Positions 1 to 9,303 of a DNA stretch of 64,000 nt are shown piece by piece. Each line of letters opens with the position of its first letter. Within the stretch, counting starts at the first letter, position 1. The notes under the pieces were generated by a model. It saw only the letters and a list, made by a program, of their open reading frames with translations. It was not told the DNA's origin and made no database searches. A program made the translations under genes and the position numbers. Source of the DNA: Bacteroidaceae bacterium (lineage in GTDB: Bacteria > Bacteroidota > Bacteroidia > Bacteroidales > Bacteroidaceae); the NCBI GenBank assembly GCA_011959205.1, contig BLLV01000007.1:41995-105994 (forward strand), written 5' to 3'.

Positions 1-834
1 ATTTCTTTTTCTTTTTTCAAAGGGGATATTAGCCGATATAGTAAAACTATACTGATTATGGGAAGCTATTCAATTCTCACTTCGATGTATACTACATTTA
101 ATATTGCTTTCCTTGGTTTAGTTTCAAGTGATACAGAAGTGGGTTATTATACAACAGCAGTGAAATTATATTCTATAATAATGGCTTTGTATAGTGCTTT
201 TACAGGAGTCATGCTTCCAAGAATGAGTGCACTTGTGGCTGAAAATCGGATAGGTGATTTTAATAATTTATTGGCAAAATCTAATAAGATATTATTTAAA
301 TTTACTCTTCCATTAATTGTGTATACTATAATTTTTTCTCCTGAGATTATACAAATAATAAGTGGAACAGGGTATGAAGGGGCAGTTTGCCCAATGCGTC
401 TAGTTATGCCCTTAATGTTAATTATCGGATACGAGCAAATTATAATAGTTCAGATATTAATGCCATTAAAAAAAGATAAGTATATTCTTATTAATTCTAT
501 TATAGGTGCATTTACAGGAATTATATTAAATCTTTTGCTTGTTCCTTCTATGAAAAGTGTAGGTTCTGCTATTGTTTGGGGAACTTCTGAAATAATTGTA
601 ATGATTTCCGCTCAATTTTTTGTGTATAAGTTGATAAAGAAGGGGATTCCTTTACGGTTGTTTATTCGTGAAAGTTTTTATGTATTCCCCTTGTTTTTAG
701 CTTTAGTAGGATTGTATTGTCTTTATCACTATAATTTTATGGGAATGATTGAATACATTATTTTAGGAGGTTGTATATTAGGTGTTCATTATATAATATC
801 GTGTGGTAATCTGTTGAAATTTCGGTATGCATAA
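1..834 (+). CDS. Wzx-type polysaccharide flippase, 5' end cut by window
   Basis: C-terminal part of an oligosaccharide flippase (MATE/Wzx superfamily) that would move undecaprenyl-linked repeat units across the inner membrane. The reading frame is open from base 1 with no stop, so the ATG at 58 is internal and the true start lies upstream of the window. The visible 277 residues are dominated by hydrophobic helices separated by short charged loops (for example KKDKY between two helices), the layout of the second half of a Wzx protein. It overlaps the following polymerase gene by 8 bp, as expected for a co-transcribed capsule operon. Base composition is very AT-rich. Family call is from hydrophobic pattern and context rather than a unique motif. 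Confidence 0.8.
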   Translation: MSFSFFKGDISRYSKTILIMGSYSILTSMYTTFNIAFLGLVSSDTEVGYYTTAVKLYSIIMALYSAFTGVMLPRMSALVAENRIGDFNNLLAKSNKILFKFTLPLIVYTIIFSPEIIQIISGTGYEGAVCPMRLVMPLMLIIGYEQIIIVQILMPLKKDKYILINSIIGAFTGIILNLLLVPSMKSVGSAIVWGTSEIIVMISAQFFVYKLIKKGIPLRLFIRESFYVFPLFLALVGLYCLYHYNFMGMIEYIILGGCILGVHYIISCGNLLKFRYA

Positions 835-2104
835 GGATTTGATTATTCTTATTTTAAATGCTCTAGCTTATTTGCTTTCTTTTTTCTTTTTTTATTTGCT
901 CAAACGCAAATTGAATGTTGGACTTTTAGTTTTGTTGATATTGGTTATATCCCATATAGGTGCTATCTTTTACTATAATGTATTAGATATACTAGGAGTG
1001 GATCTGAATATAACTTTACTTCCTTTTGTTTATTTATATATTACTACAATTATGTGCTTATATCCATTTTTGAAAAGAGATGGAATAAGTGCGATTGACG
1101 TACGAGGTAATGAGAAGTTTATTAAATATATGTCAATATTGATAGTTTTGATAAATATAGAACCATTTTTTGAAAATATTTATTTGTTGTTTTATTCATC
1201 AGGAAAGGATATTGGATATATTTATGAACAAAGAATAAATGGTGAATTAGATGTTTATTCTTTTATTGGCAATAAATTATTGGTTGCATCTGGGTATGTT
1301 AAAATTTTTACGACATTCGTGTTTTTTTATTCATTTACAAAAAAAGGATTTTCTAAAGTATTACAATTCGGATTAGGAATTGCATTGATAAACAATCTAT
1401 TGATTGGCATCAATACTGGTGCAAGAGGAGTGATACTTATATTGTTATTACTTTATTTTTGTTGTTTCTTGATGATGTTTTCATTATTTGCAAAAAAAAT
1501 AGTGAATAGATTTTATAAAATACTGTTGGCTTTGAGTATTCCTTTGGTAATCTTTTTTTCTATCATTACACTTGGACGATATAATAGTGGTACTACTAAT
1601 AAATCATTAGAAGGATGGCTACTGTTATATGTGTCAGAAGGACCTATAAAGTTTAATAATGAAATGTGGAATGCTGAGCATAATACAAATGGTGATGTTA
1701 ACTTATGTTACTTAAAAGAAATGTTAGGACTAAAAACATATACTACATATCAAGAACGTGACGAACATTATTTAGCTAAAAATGGTAGGAGAGTGGAGGT
1801 GTTTTATACATTTATAGGAGATTTTGTTTCAGATTTTGGACTTACAATGACCTTTGTTTTATCGTTTTTTTTATGTTTGATATGTATGAAACTATATAAA
1901 AAATCAGATAAAATACCTATCGATTCTTTTTTGTTCCTTTTGTTCATAATACATTTATACTCTGTTGGTTTTGCTTCAAATGTTTATCGAGCATATAGTC
2001 AGCAAAAAAGCATATTTATATTATTGATGATAATGATGATATTAGCAATTAATAGATATAACTATGTTTTGAGAATAAAGAAAGAAACTGATGGAAAACC
2101 GTGA
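827..2104 (+). CDS. Wzy-like repeat-unit polymerase
   Basis: Integral membrane protein of 425 residues with about ten or more hydrophobic segments and a larger polar loop around residues 255-330. That is the topology of O-antigen/capsule polymerases, which join lipid-linked repeat units at the periplasmic face. Wzy proteins share little sequence, so the call rests on topology, length and position between a flippase and glycosyltransferases. The ATG at 827 lies inside the end of the flippase gene, and the 3' end overlaps the next glycosyltransferase by 14 bp, so translation is probably coupled. Sequence is strongly AT-rich with long T runs. Confidence 0.72.
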   Translation: MHKDLIILILNALAYLLSFFFFYLLKRKLNVGLLVLLILVISHIGAIFYYNVLDILGVDLNITLLPFVYLYITTIMCLYPFLKRDGISAIDVRGNEKFIKYMSILIVLINIEPFFENIYLLFYSSGKDIGYIYEQRINGELDVYSFIGNKLLVASGYVKIFTTFVFFYSFTKKGFSKVLQFGLGIALINNLLIGINTGARGVILILLLLYFCCFLMMFSLFAKKIVNRFYKILLALSIPLVIFFSIITLGRYNSGTTNKSLEGWLLLYVSEGPIKFNNEMWNAEHNTNGDVNLCYLKEMLGLKTYTTYQERDEHYLAKNGRRVEVFYTFIGDFVSDFGLTMTFVLSFFLCLICMKLYKKSDKIPIDSFLFLLFIIHLYSVGFASNVYRAYSQQKSIFILLMIMMILAINRYNYVLRIKKETDGKP

Positions 2105-2996
2105 GAAAAGAGTGTCAATAGCTTTAGCTACTTATAATGGCGAGATGTTTTTGAGGGAGCAATTAGATTCTATTTTGAATCAATCTGTTCGGAATTTTGA
2201 ATTAGTGATTTGTGATGATTGCTCAAAAGATAGTACTTGGGATATTTTAAATGAATATGCTATAGCTGATTCTAGAATTCGAATCTTAAGGAATGATAAA
2301 AATTTAGGTTTCTTAGGAAATTTTGAAAAAGCAATTCAACATACACAAGAAAAATTTGTGGCTTTAGCAGATCAAGATGATATTTGGCTACCTAATCATT
2401 TAGAAATTTTGCTAGATACTATTGGTGATAAGATGCTTGCTTGTGGAAACGCTGAATTGATCGATAAAGAAGGAAAATCCCTTCATAAATTATTGGATTA
2501 TCAAGAAGCTCTAGATTGTATTCCGGAAAATGATTTGGAGAAAGCTTACTCTGTTTTATTTTTTAGAAGTCCATACCAAGGTGCCTCTATGTTAATAAAA
2601 AAAGAATTTTTTGATTTAGCTTTGCCTATCTTAAGAGAGGCAAAAGCACATGATGCGTGGTTTGCTGAATTGGCATGCTTTTATGGAGGTATAAATTACA
2701 CAAAATCTGTAATAACATTGTATAGGCAACATGGAAATAATTGTGTAGGTGATGCCAGGTTGATACGTAATTCGAGAGTTAAATCTTTTATTGGGCAATT
2801 ATTACATAATCAATTATCTAATCGTGCTATTGTAATAGATCAAATATTATCAAGAGTACCATTTTTATCTGAGGAACAACATTTGTTTTTAAAAAAATCA
2901 CTTAGTTTATTTTTAATAAGATCAAGCTTCTTTGGAAGAGTAAAAAATGCTTTTTTTATAATGAAACATTATAAGAAAATTTATAGTTGTAAATAA
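2091..2996 (+). CDS. GT2 family glycosyltransferase
   Basis: Cytoplasmic or membrane-associated family 2 glycosyltransferase of 301 residues. The N-terminal GT-A signature is visible: SIALATYNGE at about residues 9-18, then CDDCSKDSTW (about residues 41-50) for nucleotide binding, and the metal-binding region ALADQDDIW near residue 91. The ADQDDIW form is typical of the rhamnosyltransferase-like branch, but sugar specificity cannot be read from sequence. The start overlaps the polymerase gene. The C-terminal third is basic and helical, as in membrane-associated GT2 enzymes. Confidence 0.88.
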   Translation: MENREKRVSIALATYNGEMFLREQLDSILNQSVRNFELVICDDCSKDSTWDILNEYAIADSRIRILRNDKNLGFLGNFEKAIQHTQEKFVALADQDDIWLPNHLEILLDTIGDKMLACGNAELIDKEGKSLHKLLDYQEALDCIPENDLEKAYSVLFFRSPYQGASMLIKKEFFDLALPILREAKAHDAWFAELACFYGGINYTKSVITLYRQHGNNCVGDARLIRNSRVKSFIGQLLHNQLSNRAIVIDQILSRVPFLSEEQHLFLKKSLSLFLIRSSFFGRVKNAFFIMKHYKKIYSCK

Positions 2997-3058
2997 AGCA
3001 ATATTGAGATAGCTTAAATTTATTTTTTATAAAAATGCATTTGTAAAATTTAGTGGCG

Positions 3059-3787
3059 ATGAAGATTACAATTGTTACTGTGACTTATAATTGTAGTAGA
3101 ATATTGGAAAAAACGATAAAAAGCGTTATAAGTCAAACATATAAAGAAATTGAATATATCATTATTGATGGTGGAAGTACTGATGGAACAATCGAAATAA
3201 TCAAAAAATATGATTCTAAAATAGCTAAATGGATTAGTGAACCTGATAAAGGTATCTATGATGCTATGAATAAAGGCATTGATATGGCAACTGGAGAGTG
3301 GGTTAATTTTATGAATGCAGGGGATATGTTCTATTCAAATATTACTTTGTCTAATATTTTTAATAAAGACTATAGTAGCTTTGATTTTATATATGGAGAT
3401 AGAATTTATGTAAATAAAGACGGTCAAAAATATGAGAAGCCTTTATTGTTTTTTGAAACTACAAAATATTGTCCAACTAAAGGTTGTTGCCATCAAAGTA
3501 CTTTCGTGAAAAAAAATATAGCAATAAAATATAAATTTTCTTTGAAATATAAATTTTCAGGAGATTATGAAATGATGTATCGAATATATAAATCAAATGG
3601 TAGATTTCTTTACCGGCCAATAGTTGTTGCTTTGTATGATGTTACAGATAGTTTATCGGCTAAAAATCGTTTTTTAGGAAGAAAAGAAGATGCACAATTA
3701 TTGGGACTAAAAAAAAATTGTAAGTACTATATTTATTTTTCTCTTTTATGGTTAAAGACAATGTTTGTGAATTTGATAAACAAATAA
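3059..3787 (+). CDS. GT2 family glycosyltransferase
   Basis: Second family 2 glycosyltransferase, 242 residues from the ATG at 3059; a GTG two codons upstream (3053) is also possible. Motifs in order are TIVTVTYNCS near the start, IIDGGSTDGT around residues 38-47, SEPDKGIYDAMNKG around residues 60-73, and NAGDMF in the place usually occupied by the DxD metal site. The EPDKGIYDAMNKG block is characteristic of a GT2 subgroup common in capsule and colanic-acid loci. Donor and acceptor are unknown. A 62-bp AT-rich gap separates it from the previous gene, the only real spacing in this part of the operon. Confidence 0.88.
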   Translation: MKITIVTVTYNCSRILEKTIKSVISQTYKEIEYIIIDGGSTDGTIEIIKKYDSKIAKWISEPDKGIYDAMNKGIDMATGEWVNFMNAGDMFYSNITLSNIFNKDYSSFDFIYGDRIYVNKDGQKYEKPLLFFETTKYCPTKGCCHQSTFVKKNIAIKYKFSLKYKFSGDYEMMYRIYKSNGRFLYRPIVVALYDVTDSLSAKNRFLGRKEDAQLLGLKKNCKYYIYFSLLWLKTMFVNLINK

Positions 3788-3795
3788 TTTAGAAT

Positions 3796-4497
3796 ATGAA
3801 TATTGCAATAATTTTATCAGGTGGAGTGGGTACTCGTATGGGAACTGACATTCCTAAACAATATATCATGGTTGGTGGTAAGCCTATTATCATATATTGT
3901 ATAAAACAATTTATGGATAGTGGTTTTATTGATGCTTTTATTATTTCACTGGATCCACAGTGGAAATCTTTAGTTGAAACATCTCTTATTCAACTTGGAG
4001 TGAATTGTCCAGTGTTTTATTCTTTACCAGGAGAAACTAGACAGCATACTATTTATCAGTCATTAAAATGTGCTGTAGCCAATGGTTTTAAAGATGATGA
4101 CATTGTTATCATTCATGATGCAGTTCGTCCTTTGGTCGATAAAGACATAATAGAAGATTGTTTGAAAGGGTGTATGGATAATGATGCGGCTATTGCAACT
4201 GTTGATGTGAAGGATACTATTTATGTTAGTATGGAAAGTGGCTGCATAACTGGAGTTCCCCAAAGGAGTACGTTGCATGCAGGGCAAACCCCTGAAGCTT
4301 TCAAATTAGGCAAATATTTGTCTATTCATAATTGTAGAAGTTATGAGGAAATTTCGGTTGTGACGGGTGGAGCCGAATTCGCTTTTCGTTGTGGCATGAA
4401 AGTTTTTTTATCTAAAGGTAAAGAAATTAATTTCAAATTGACCACTCCCGAAGATTTGCATCGTTTTGAACAGATAATAAATCAAGATAATGAGTGA
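3796..4497 (+). CDS. IspD/TarI-like cytidylyltransferase, probably CDP-polyol or CDP-pentose forming
   Basis: A 233-residue cytidylyltransferase of the IspD/TarI family, which couples CTP to a sugar-alcohol or sugar phosphate. The signature SGGVGTRMGTDIPKQY (about residues 8-23) is the CTP-binding loop with its catalytic Arg and Lys, and IHDAVRPLV (about residues 104-112) is the conserved second motif. Family members include IspD (isoprenoid pathway) and TarI/Bcs1 (CDP-ribitol). Its place in a polysaccharide operon, followed by an SDR, an Rpe-like epimerase and a CDP-glycerol-type phosphotransferase, argues for the CDP-polyol role. It overlaps the SDR gene by 8 bp. Substrate identity is an inference. 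Confidence 0.82.
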   Translation: MNIAIILSGGVGTRMGTDIPKQYIMVGGKPIIIYCIKQFMDSGFIDAFIISLDPQWKSLVETSLIQLGVNCPVFYSLPGETRQHTIYQSLKCAVANGFKDDDIVIIHDAVRPLVDKDIIEDCLKGCMDNDAAIATVDVKDTIYVSMESGCITGVPQRSTLHAGQTPEAFKLGKYLSIHNCRSYEEISVVTGGAEFAFRCGMKVFLSKGKEINFKLTTPEDLHRFEQIINQDNE

Positions 4498-5521
4498 TAA
4501 TTTGATGGTAGATAAGGATTTGATGTTTTTTGTAGAACATTTTCCTTTTGGTAAAGAAATAAATCAAAAAAGCTTTTTAGTAACGGGGGCTACTGGTTTG
4601 TTAGGTTCTATTTTTATTAAATGTTTGTTGAAAATGAAAGAGTTAAAAAAAGTAGAACTGTCTATAGTGGGTATTGCTCGGAATGCTGAAAAGGTAAAGG
4701 CAATATTTGGTGATGCCCCTGTTATTTGGATTTATCAGGATATGTGTGATGCATTGTCATCTATTGAAGTTCCTGTAGATTATATTATCCATTGTGCTAG
4801 TCCAACATCTTCCCAATTTTATGTAGAATATCCTGTTGAAACGATAAATACAGCATTTTTGGGTACAAACAGTTTGCTTTCTTATGCATGTACCCATAAA
4901 GTAGAGAGCTTTGTTTATCTTTCTTCTTTGGAAAGTTATGGGGTAGTTGTTGATGAAATTGAAATTAAAGAGGAAAATAGTGGGTATATTAATCCTCTTG
5001 ATGTTCGTAGTGGCTATTCTTTAGGGAAAAAAATGGTAGAATGCTTGTGCCATTCGTATGCGAAAGAATATGGTGTACCTGTAAAAATAGCTCGATTGAC
5101 ACAAACTTTTGGAGCAGGAGTTTCTTTGGAAGATACTCGTGTATTTGCTCAGTTTGCAAAAAGTATAATAAAGGGGGAAGATTTAATCATGCATACATCT
5201 GGTGAATCATCTAAACCTTATTGTTATACGATAGATGCAATAATGGCTATTTTTTATCTTTTGTTGAAAGGTAAAAATGGAGAGGCTTATAATGTGGCTA
5301 ATCCTAATACTTATACTTCTATTCGTGGTATGGCGGAAATGCTTTCGCAAGCTTTTAATTCACAGTCCAAGGTTATTGTGAAATTGAAGTCCAATATGGG
5401 ATATGCACCTATTACTAAGTTGCGATTGAATGTGGATAAGTTAAAACAGTTGGGATGGGAACCTTATTTTTCTTTGGAAGAAATGTTTGATCGATTAATA
5501 GAATATTATAAAGAAAAATGA
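4490..5521 (+). CDS. Extended SDR (NAD-dependent epimerase/dehydratase/reductase)
   Basis: A 343-residue extended short-chain dehydrogenase/reductase. It has the Rossmann glycine motif VTGATGLLGS at about residues 31-40, the catalytic Ser/Tyr/Lys set (YLSSLESYG and YSLGKK, the YxxxK motif near residue 176), and a C-terminal substrate-binding part ending in LGWEPYFSLEE, typical of UDP-sugar-modifying members. Between a cytidylyltransferase and an Rpe-like epimerase it could reduce or epimerise a CDP-linked or phosphorylated sugar. In Haemophilus-type Bcs1 proteins an IspD-like domain is fused to an SDR that reduces ribulose-5-phosphate, so the pairing has precedent. The exact reaction is not deducible. 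It overlaps both neighbours with ATGA-type junctions. Confidence 0.85.
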   Translation: MSDNLMVDKDLMFFVEHFPFGKEINQKSFLVTGATGLLGSIFIKCLLKMKELKKVELSIVGIARNAEKVKAIFGDAPVIWIYQDMCDALSSIEVPVDYIIHCASPTSSQFYVEYPVETINTAFLGTNSLLSYACTHKVESFVYLSSLESYGVVVDEIEIKEENSGYINPLDVRSGYSLGKKMVECLCHSYAKEYGVPVKIARLTQTFGAGVSLEDTRVFAQFAKSIIKGEDLIMHTSGESSKPYCYTIDAIMAIFYLLLKGKNGEAYNVANPNTYTSIRGMAEMLSQAFNSQSKVIVKLKSNMGYAPITKLRLNVDKLKQLGWEPYFSLEEMFDRLIEYYKEK

Positions 5522-6186
5522 AAAAAACAAAATTGTCTGTTTCCATGATGTGTGCAGATTTGGTAAATCTTGAACATGATATTCGTATTTTGGAGATGAA
5601 TCATGTAGATTATTTGCATATTGATATTATGGATGCTTCTTTTGTCCCTAATCTGACATTTGGGCCAGATTTTGTGAATGCTATTCGTAATATTACTACT
5701 ATTCCGCTTGATATTCATCTTTTGATGGAACATCCTAGAATCATTGTGCGTTCAATGAATATTCGTGAAAATGATATTGTTACTATTCATTGTGAATGTA
5801 AAGAAAGTATCATGGAAAATGTAGCATTTATTAAGCAAAAAGGTGCAAAATTTGGTTTAGCTCTGAATCCTGATACTTCTATTGAAGAAGTGCGTAAATA
5901 TTTACCTTATGTGGATGTTATCCTATTGATGCTTATTGTTCCTGGATTTGCAGGAAGCGCTATGATTCATGGTATGATGGAAAAAGTGGGAGAAACGAAA
6001 CTATATCTCCACAAACATAAGTTTGATAATATTGAAATTTGTGTAGATGGTAGTGTGAGTTGTGAACGAGCAAAATATATGCGTGAATTAGGAGCTTCTA
6101 TATTTGTAGGAGGAACTGCAGGAATTTTTAGGAAAGGCCTTACTTTGGAGCAGAGTATCGCACAGTTTTTAATGAGTATACAATGA
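5518..6186 (+). CDS. Ribulose-phosphate 3-epimerase-like protein, divergent
   Basis: TIM-barrel protein of 222 residues in the ribulose-5-phosphate 3-epimerase family. The metal-binding HIDIMDASFVPN (about residue 35) and DIHLLMEHP (about residue 66) are intact, with the catalytic Asp in CVDGS. It departs from housekeeping Rpe at two usually strict places: the phosphate loop reads IVPGFAGSAM instead of the common NPGFGGQ form, and the second reads VDGSVS instead of VDGGV. This points to a paralogue dedicated to the polysaccharide pathway, perhaps supplying xylulose- or ribulose-phosphate to the adjacent cytidylyltransferase. The start ATG overlaps the SDR stop codon (ATGA). Confidence 0.85.
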   Translation: MKKTKLSVSMMCADLVNLEHDIRILEMNHVDYLHIDIMDASFVPNLTFGPDFVNAIRNITTIPLDIHLLMEHPRIIVRSMNIRENDIVTIHCECKESIMENVAFIKQKGAKFGLALNPDTSIEEVRKYLPYVDVILLMLIVPGFAGSAMIHGMMEKVGETKLYLHKHKFDNIEICVDGSVSCERAKYMRELGASIFVGGTAGIFRKGLTLEQSIAQFLMSIQ

Positions 6187-6202
6187 ATTTTTGCTTTAAT
6201 TC

Positions 6203-7444
6203 ATGCTGAAACGAATAGAAATAATTAAGAAAACGGCCATGATTATTTATACTTTATTTTCAAAAAGAAAATTTTTATGGATAATAAATGTTTTGGTTTT
6301 TAATTTGTGTCGTATTATCCCTTTTAGAGATAATAAACTTTGGGTTTTTGGAGCATATGGTGGTAGGAAATATGAGGATAATTCTAGAGCTCTTTTTGAG
6401 CACATATATGAGTTTCATAAAGGTGAAATTCGTCCTGTATGGCTTACATATAATAAAGATGAACTTTATAAAGTTTGCGAAGCTGGATATGAAGGATATT
6501 TAATTAATTCATGGAAAGGAAAATGGATTTCTATTCGATGTGGAGTTGCTTATATGACTCATGGAATTGATGATTTTGGTTCAATACCTTTGGTCGGTGG
6601 GGCACTAGTCGTAGCCTTATGGCATGGTGTGGGTTTTAAGAAAATATATGGAGCTACATATCAAGGGTATAAAATTAGGATAATGAGGATTATGAATTTT
6701 TTCTTTTCATGGACTTATCGAAATATCACTTGTGCAACTTCTGAATATACAAGAAAACAGTTTTATATTCGTTTTAATACAAATGAGAATAATACTTATA
6801 TTACAGGACAACCAAGAAATGACTTTTTCAGTAAAGCGATTTGTCGTGAAGAGGTCTTAACAGATATAAAAATTCCGGCTAATAAAAAAATAATATTATA
6901 TATGCCGACATATCGTTGGGGAAAAGAGGGAAATTTTATAATGCAAAAGATAGTGAATGCTTTAATAACTAATATAAGACTAAATGATATATTGGAAAGG
7001 ATGAACTGTGTTTTTTTAATAAAATTGCATCCTGTTACTTTGCTTAATGATATGGTATGTTCTGATAATATTTTTGTGCTTAAAGATAGAAATGTTCGTT
7101 CTAGTCAAGGGTTATTAGCTATTGCAGATTGTCTTGTGACAGATTATTCGAGTTGTTTTACTGATTATGCATTATTGAATCGGCCTATCATTTTTTTTAC
7201 TCCAGATCATCTTGAATATTTGAAAAACGCTACGGATATGGATAAGGAGTATTATGCATTATGTTCTATTAATAAGACGAGTACAATAGATGAGTTGGTT
7301 GATATGATACACCATTTGTACGTTGGTGATTTAATGAAGCAAACAGATGAGATAAATAAGTATTTTAATGATATTCTGATTCGAAATACTTGCTATTCAG
7401 AAAATGTTTATAAATTGATTTATGGAAAAATATTGAAAAAATAG
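6203..7444 (+). CDS. CDP-glycerol glycerophosphotransferase family protein (TagB/TagF-like)
   Basis: A 413-residue member of the family that transfers glycerol- or ribitol-phosphate from a CDP donor, as in Gram-positive teichoic acid synthesis. Diagnostic motifs are ALWHGVGFKKI (the HGxxxK element, about residue 138) and VTDYSSCFTDYALLNRPIIF (about residues 312-331), the DYSS donor-binding signature near the C-terminus. An N-terminal hydrophobic and basic segment suggests membrane association. It begins 16 bp after the Rpe-like gene, completing the apparent CDP-polyol cassette. Whether it adds one unit or polymerises is unknown. Confidence 0.87.
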   Translation: MLKRIEIIKKTAMIIYTLFSKRKFLWIINVLVFNLCRIIPFRDNKLWVFGAYGGRKYEDNSRALFEHIYEFHKGEIRPVWLTYNKDELYKVCEAGYEGYLINSWKGKWISIRCGVAYMTHGIDDFGSIPLVGGALVVALWHGVGFKKIYGATYQGYKIRIMRIMNFFFSWTYRNITCATSEYTRKQFYIRFNTNENNTYITGQPRNDFFSKAICREEVLTDIKIPANKKIILYMPTYRWGKEGNFIMQKIVNALITNIRLNDILERMNCVFLIKLHPVTLLNDMVCSDNIFVLKDRNVRSSQGLLAIADCLVTDYSSCFTDYALLNRPIIFFTPDHLEYLKNATDMDKEYYALCSINKTSTIDELVDMIHHLYVGDLMKQTDEINKYFNDILIRNTCYSENVYKLIYGKILKK

Positions 7445-7554
7445 CATATATAAGTTTGATATTTTCTAGAAAACTAAAAATTACATAGAACATGTTTGGC
7501 TGCAATAAAAAAGAATATACATAATAGTATATTTATTCTTAAATTTTAGAATCT

Positions 7555-9300
7555 ATGTCAAATAAGATAATTTTTACTGATTTTTTTGATACAGTAATGT
7601 TCCGCCGTATCCATTCCTCTCAAATTTATGTCCAATGGGCTAAAGCACTTATTCATAAATATCCAGTGATAGGTGATAATCAGACATCGTCTACATTAGA
7701 ACTTTTGCTGCATGAATGTCGTAATAAGTTAAGGATGCAATATAAAGAGCCTCCTTATCAATTGGTAATAGGTTTGCTTTATGATAAACTTATAGAAACT
7801 ACCCAATTGGCTGTAAATAAAGAACAGTTTATTATACAATCTTTGAAAATAGATATAGCTGTTGAATTGGGATGTCAATATCCTAATGAACATTTGGTAA
7901 AACGTTTCAGAAAGGCTAAGATGGATGGAGCGAAAATTTATATCGTTTCTGATTTTTATTTACCACAAGAAGCATATAATGCATTTTTAATGAAATCTCA
8001 CCTTGATGATTTATTTGATGGAGTGTATGTTTCTGAAACTTTTAATTGTACAAAGAGTGATGGCAGCTTGTATGTTTATGTGTTGAATGATTTACATTTG
8101 GATCCTGAATATGTGGAGATGTATGGAGATAATAGGCATTCAGATGTAAAGATGGCAAAAATAAATGGAATCAAAGGTAAATGGTATTTTCCTTTGAAGC
8201 ATAAAGTTTGGACGAACATAAGCCGTAAACTGAATTGGGATTATAGTAAGCGAATTGTACGAAAAGAGAGTTGGTGGCTATATCGTCATACCAATTTTGA
8301 AGAATATAGCCTTGTTTTGTATTATTTTAACCAAAAGTTAACAACTCGGGTAAATGATTTGAAAATAGATAAAGTTGCTTTTCTTAGTAGGGGAGGATAC
8401 TTTTTATTGAAAATCTTTAATGCCTTACAGGTACTTATAACACCGTTAGATCGACAATCAAGAGGAGAATATTGTTATAATAGTAGAAAAGTATGTTTTA
8501 CAGCTCGTGATCAAAAAGCAATTGATGGCGAACAATATAAATTGATGCATGAGTATATGAATAGTTTTAAGGCTTCTAATGGTAATATTTATATCATTGA
8601 TGAAGGCTGGTATAATCACTCGCAGCAGGCGATGTGTTCTACTTTTGGTTATAATATATATGGATTTTATATAGGTTCGCGTGCTAAAGAGATTTGGAAA
8701 GAATATAATATTTGTCATCGGGAAGGTTTGCTTTTTGATTATCGTACAAAGTATGATAAATCTAAATATTATGGAATATTTTGTACAAACTGTTCTATGT
8801 ATGAACAAATGCTAACAGCAGAGCATGGTAGTGTAATTGGATATGGTCGGAATGATAAGAATGAAATAATCCCCATTTTAAAAGTAAGTGGAAAAGAAGA
8901 TGAAATTTATCAGAGATATATAAAGCATATGCAAGAATGTATGTTGTTGCAGATAGAAGGAATTGCTGTTTGGCTGCTTGAATCTCCGATTCCTGAAAAG
9001 CAATTGGCAAAAATAGTGTTGCGTGCTTCTGTCTTTGCAAATCATCGCCGTTGCAGATTTCTTAATGACCTTGATAAACATCGATTTGATAATTGTTCGT
9101 CAGGAAAACGTATACCAGATAAATCTATTAAAGACGTAAAAATTAATATTACTGTTTTGCTTTTACATCCGGCTGATTATTTGGGGATGTTCTGTAAATT
9201 ACAGCGTAAACTTGATGGAAATATAATTTTACGTTGGCTATATTATCCGATAGCTATATGTTATTATATTTATATTTATATACTAACATTTATTAAATGA
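7555..9300 (+). CDS. HAD-like N-terminal domain fused to a capsule-locus domain of unknown function
   Basis: A 581-residue protein. Residues 1-220 look like a HAD hydrolase: FTDFFDTVMF at the N-terminus as motif I, IVSDFYLP (about residue 138) as motif II, and MYGDNRHSDVKMAK (about residue 190) as motif IV. The rest (about 230-570) contains AFLSRGGYFLLK and IIDEGWYNHSQQA and is not a domain I can name. Large HAD proteins of this architecture occur in capsule and LPS loci and may remove or transfer phosphate during polymer building. A 110-bp AT-rich gap precedes it and only 3 bp separate it from the acetyltransferase. The substrate is unknown. Confidence 0.65.
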   Translation: MSNKIIFTDFFDTVMFRRIHSSQIYVQWAKALIHKYPVIGDNQTSSTLELLLHECRNKLRMQYKEPPYQLVIGLLYDKLIETTQLAVNKEQFIIQSLKIDIAVELGCQYPNEHLVKRFRKAKMDGAKIYIVSDFYLPQEAYNAFLMKSHLDDLFDGVYVSETFNCTKSDGSLYVYVLNDLHLDPEYVEMYGDNRHSDVKMAKINGIKGKWYFPLKHKVWTNISRKLNWDYSKRIVRKESWWLYRHTNFEEYSLVLYYFNQKLTTRVNDLKIDKVAFLSRGGYFLLKIFNALQVLITPLDRQSRGEYCYNSRKVCFTARDQKAIDGEQYKLMHEYMNSFKASNGNIYIIDEGWYNHSQQAMCSTFGYNIYGFYIGSRAKEIWKEYNICHREGLLFDYRTKYDKSKYYGIFCTNCSMYEQMLTAEHGSVIGYGRNDKNEIIPILKVSGKEDEIYQRYIKHMQECMLLQIEGIAVWLLESPIPEKQLAKIVLRASVFANHRRCRFLNDLDKHRFDNCSSGKRIPDKSIKDVKINITVLLLHPADYLGMFCKLQRKLDGNIILRWLYYPIAICYYIYIYILTFIK

Positions 9301-9303
9301 AAT

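Noticed and set aside
3796-4497. Annotating the cytidylyltransferase as housekeeping ispD
   Set aside because: The family fits, but the gene is embedded in an AT-rich capsule operon next to a CDP-polyol transferase, so a dedicated role is more likely.
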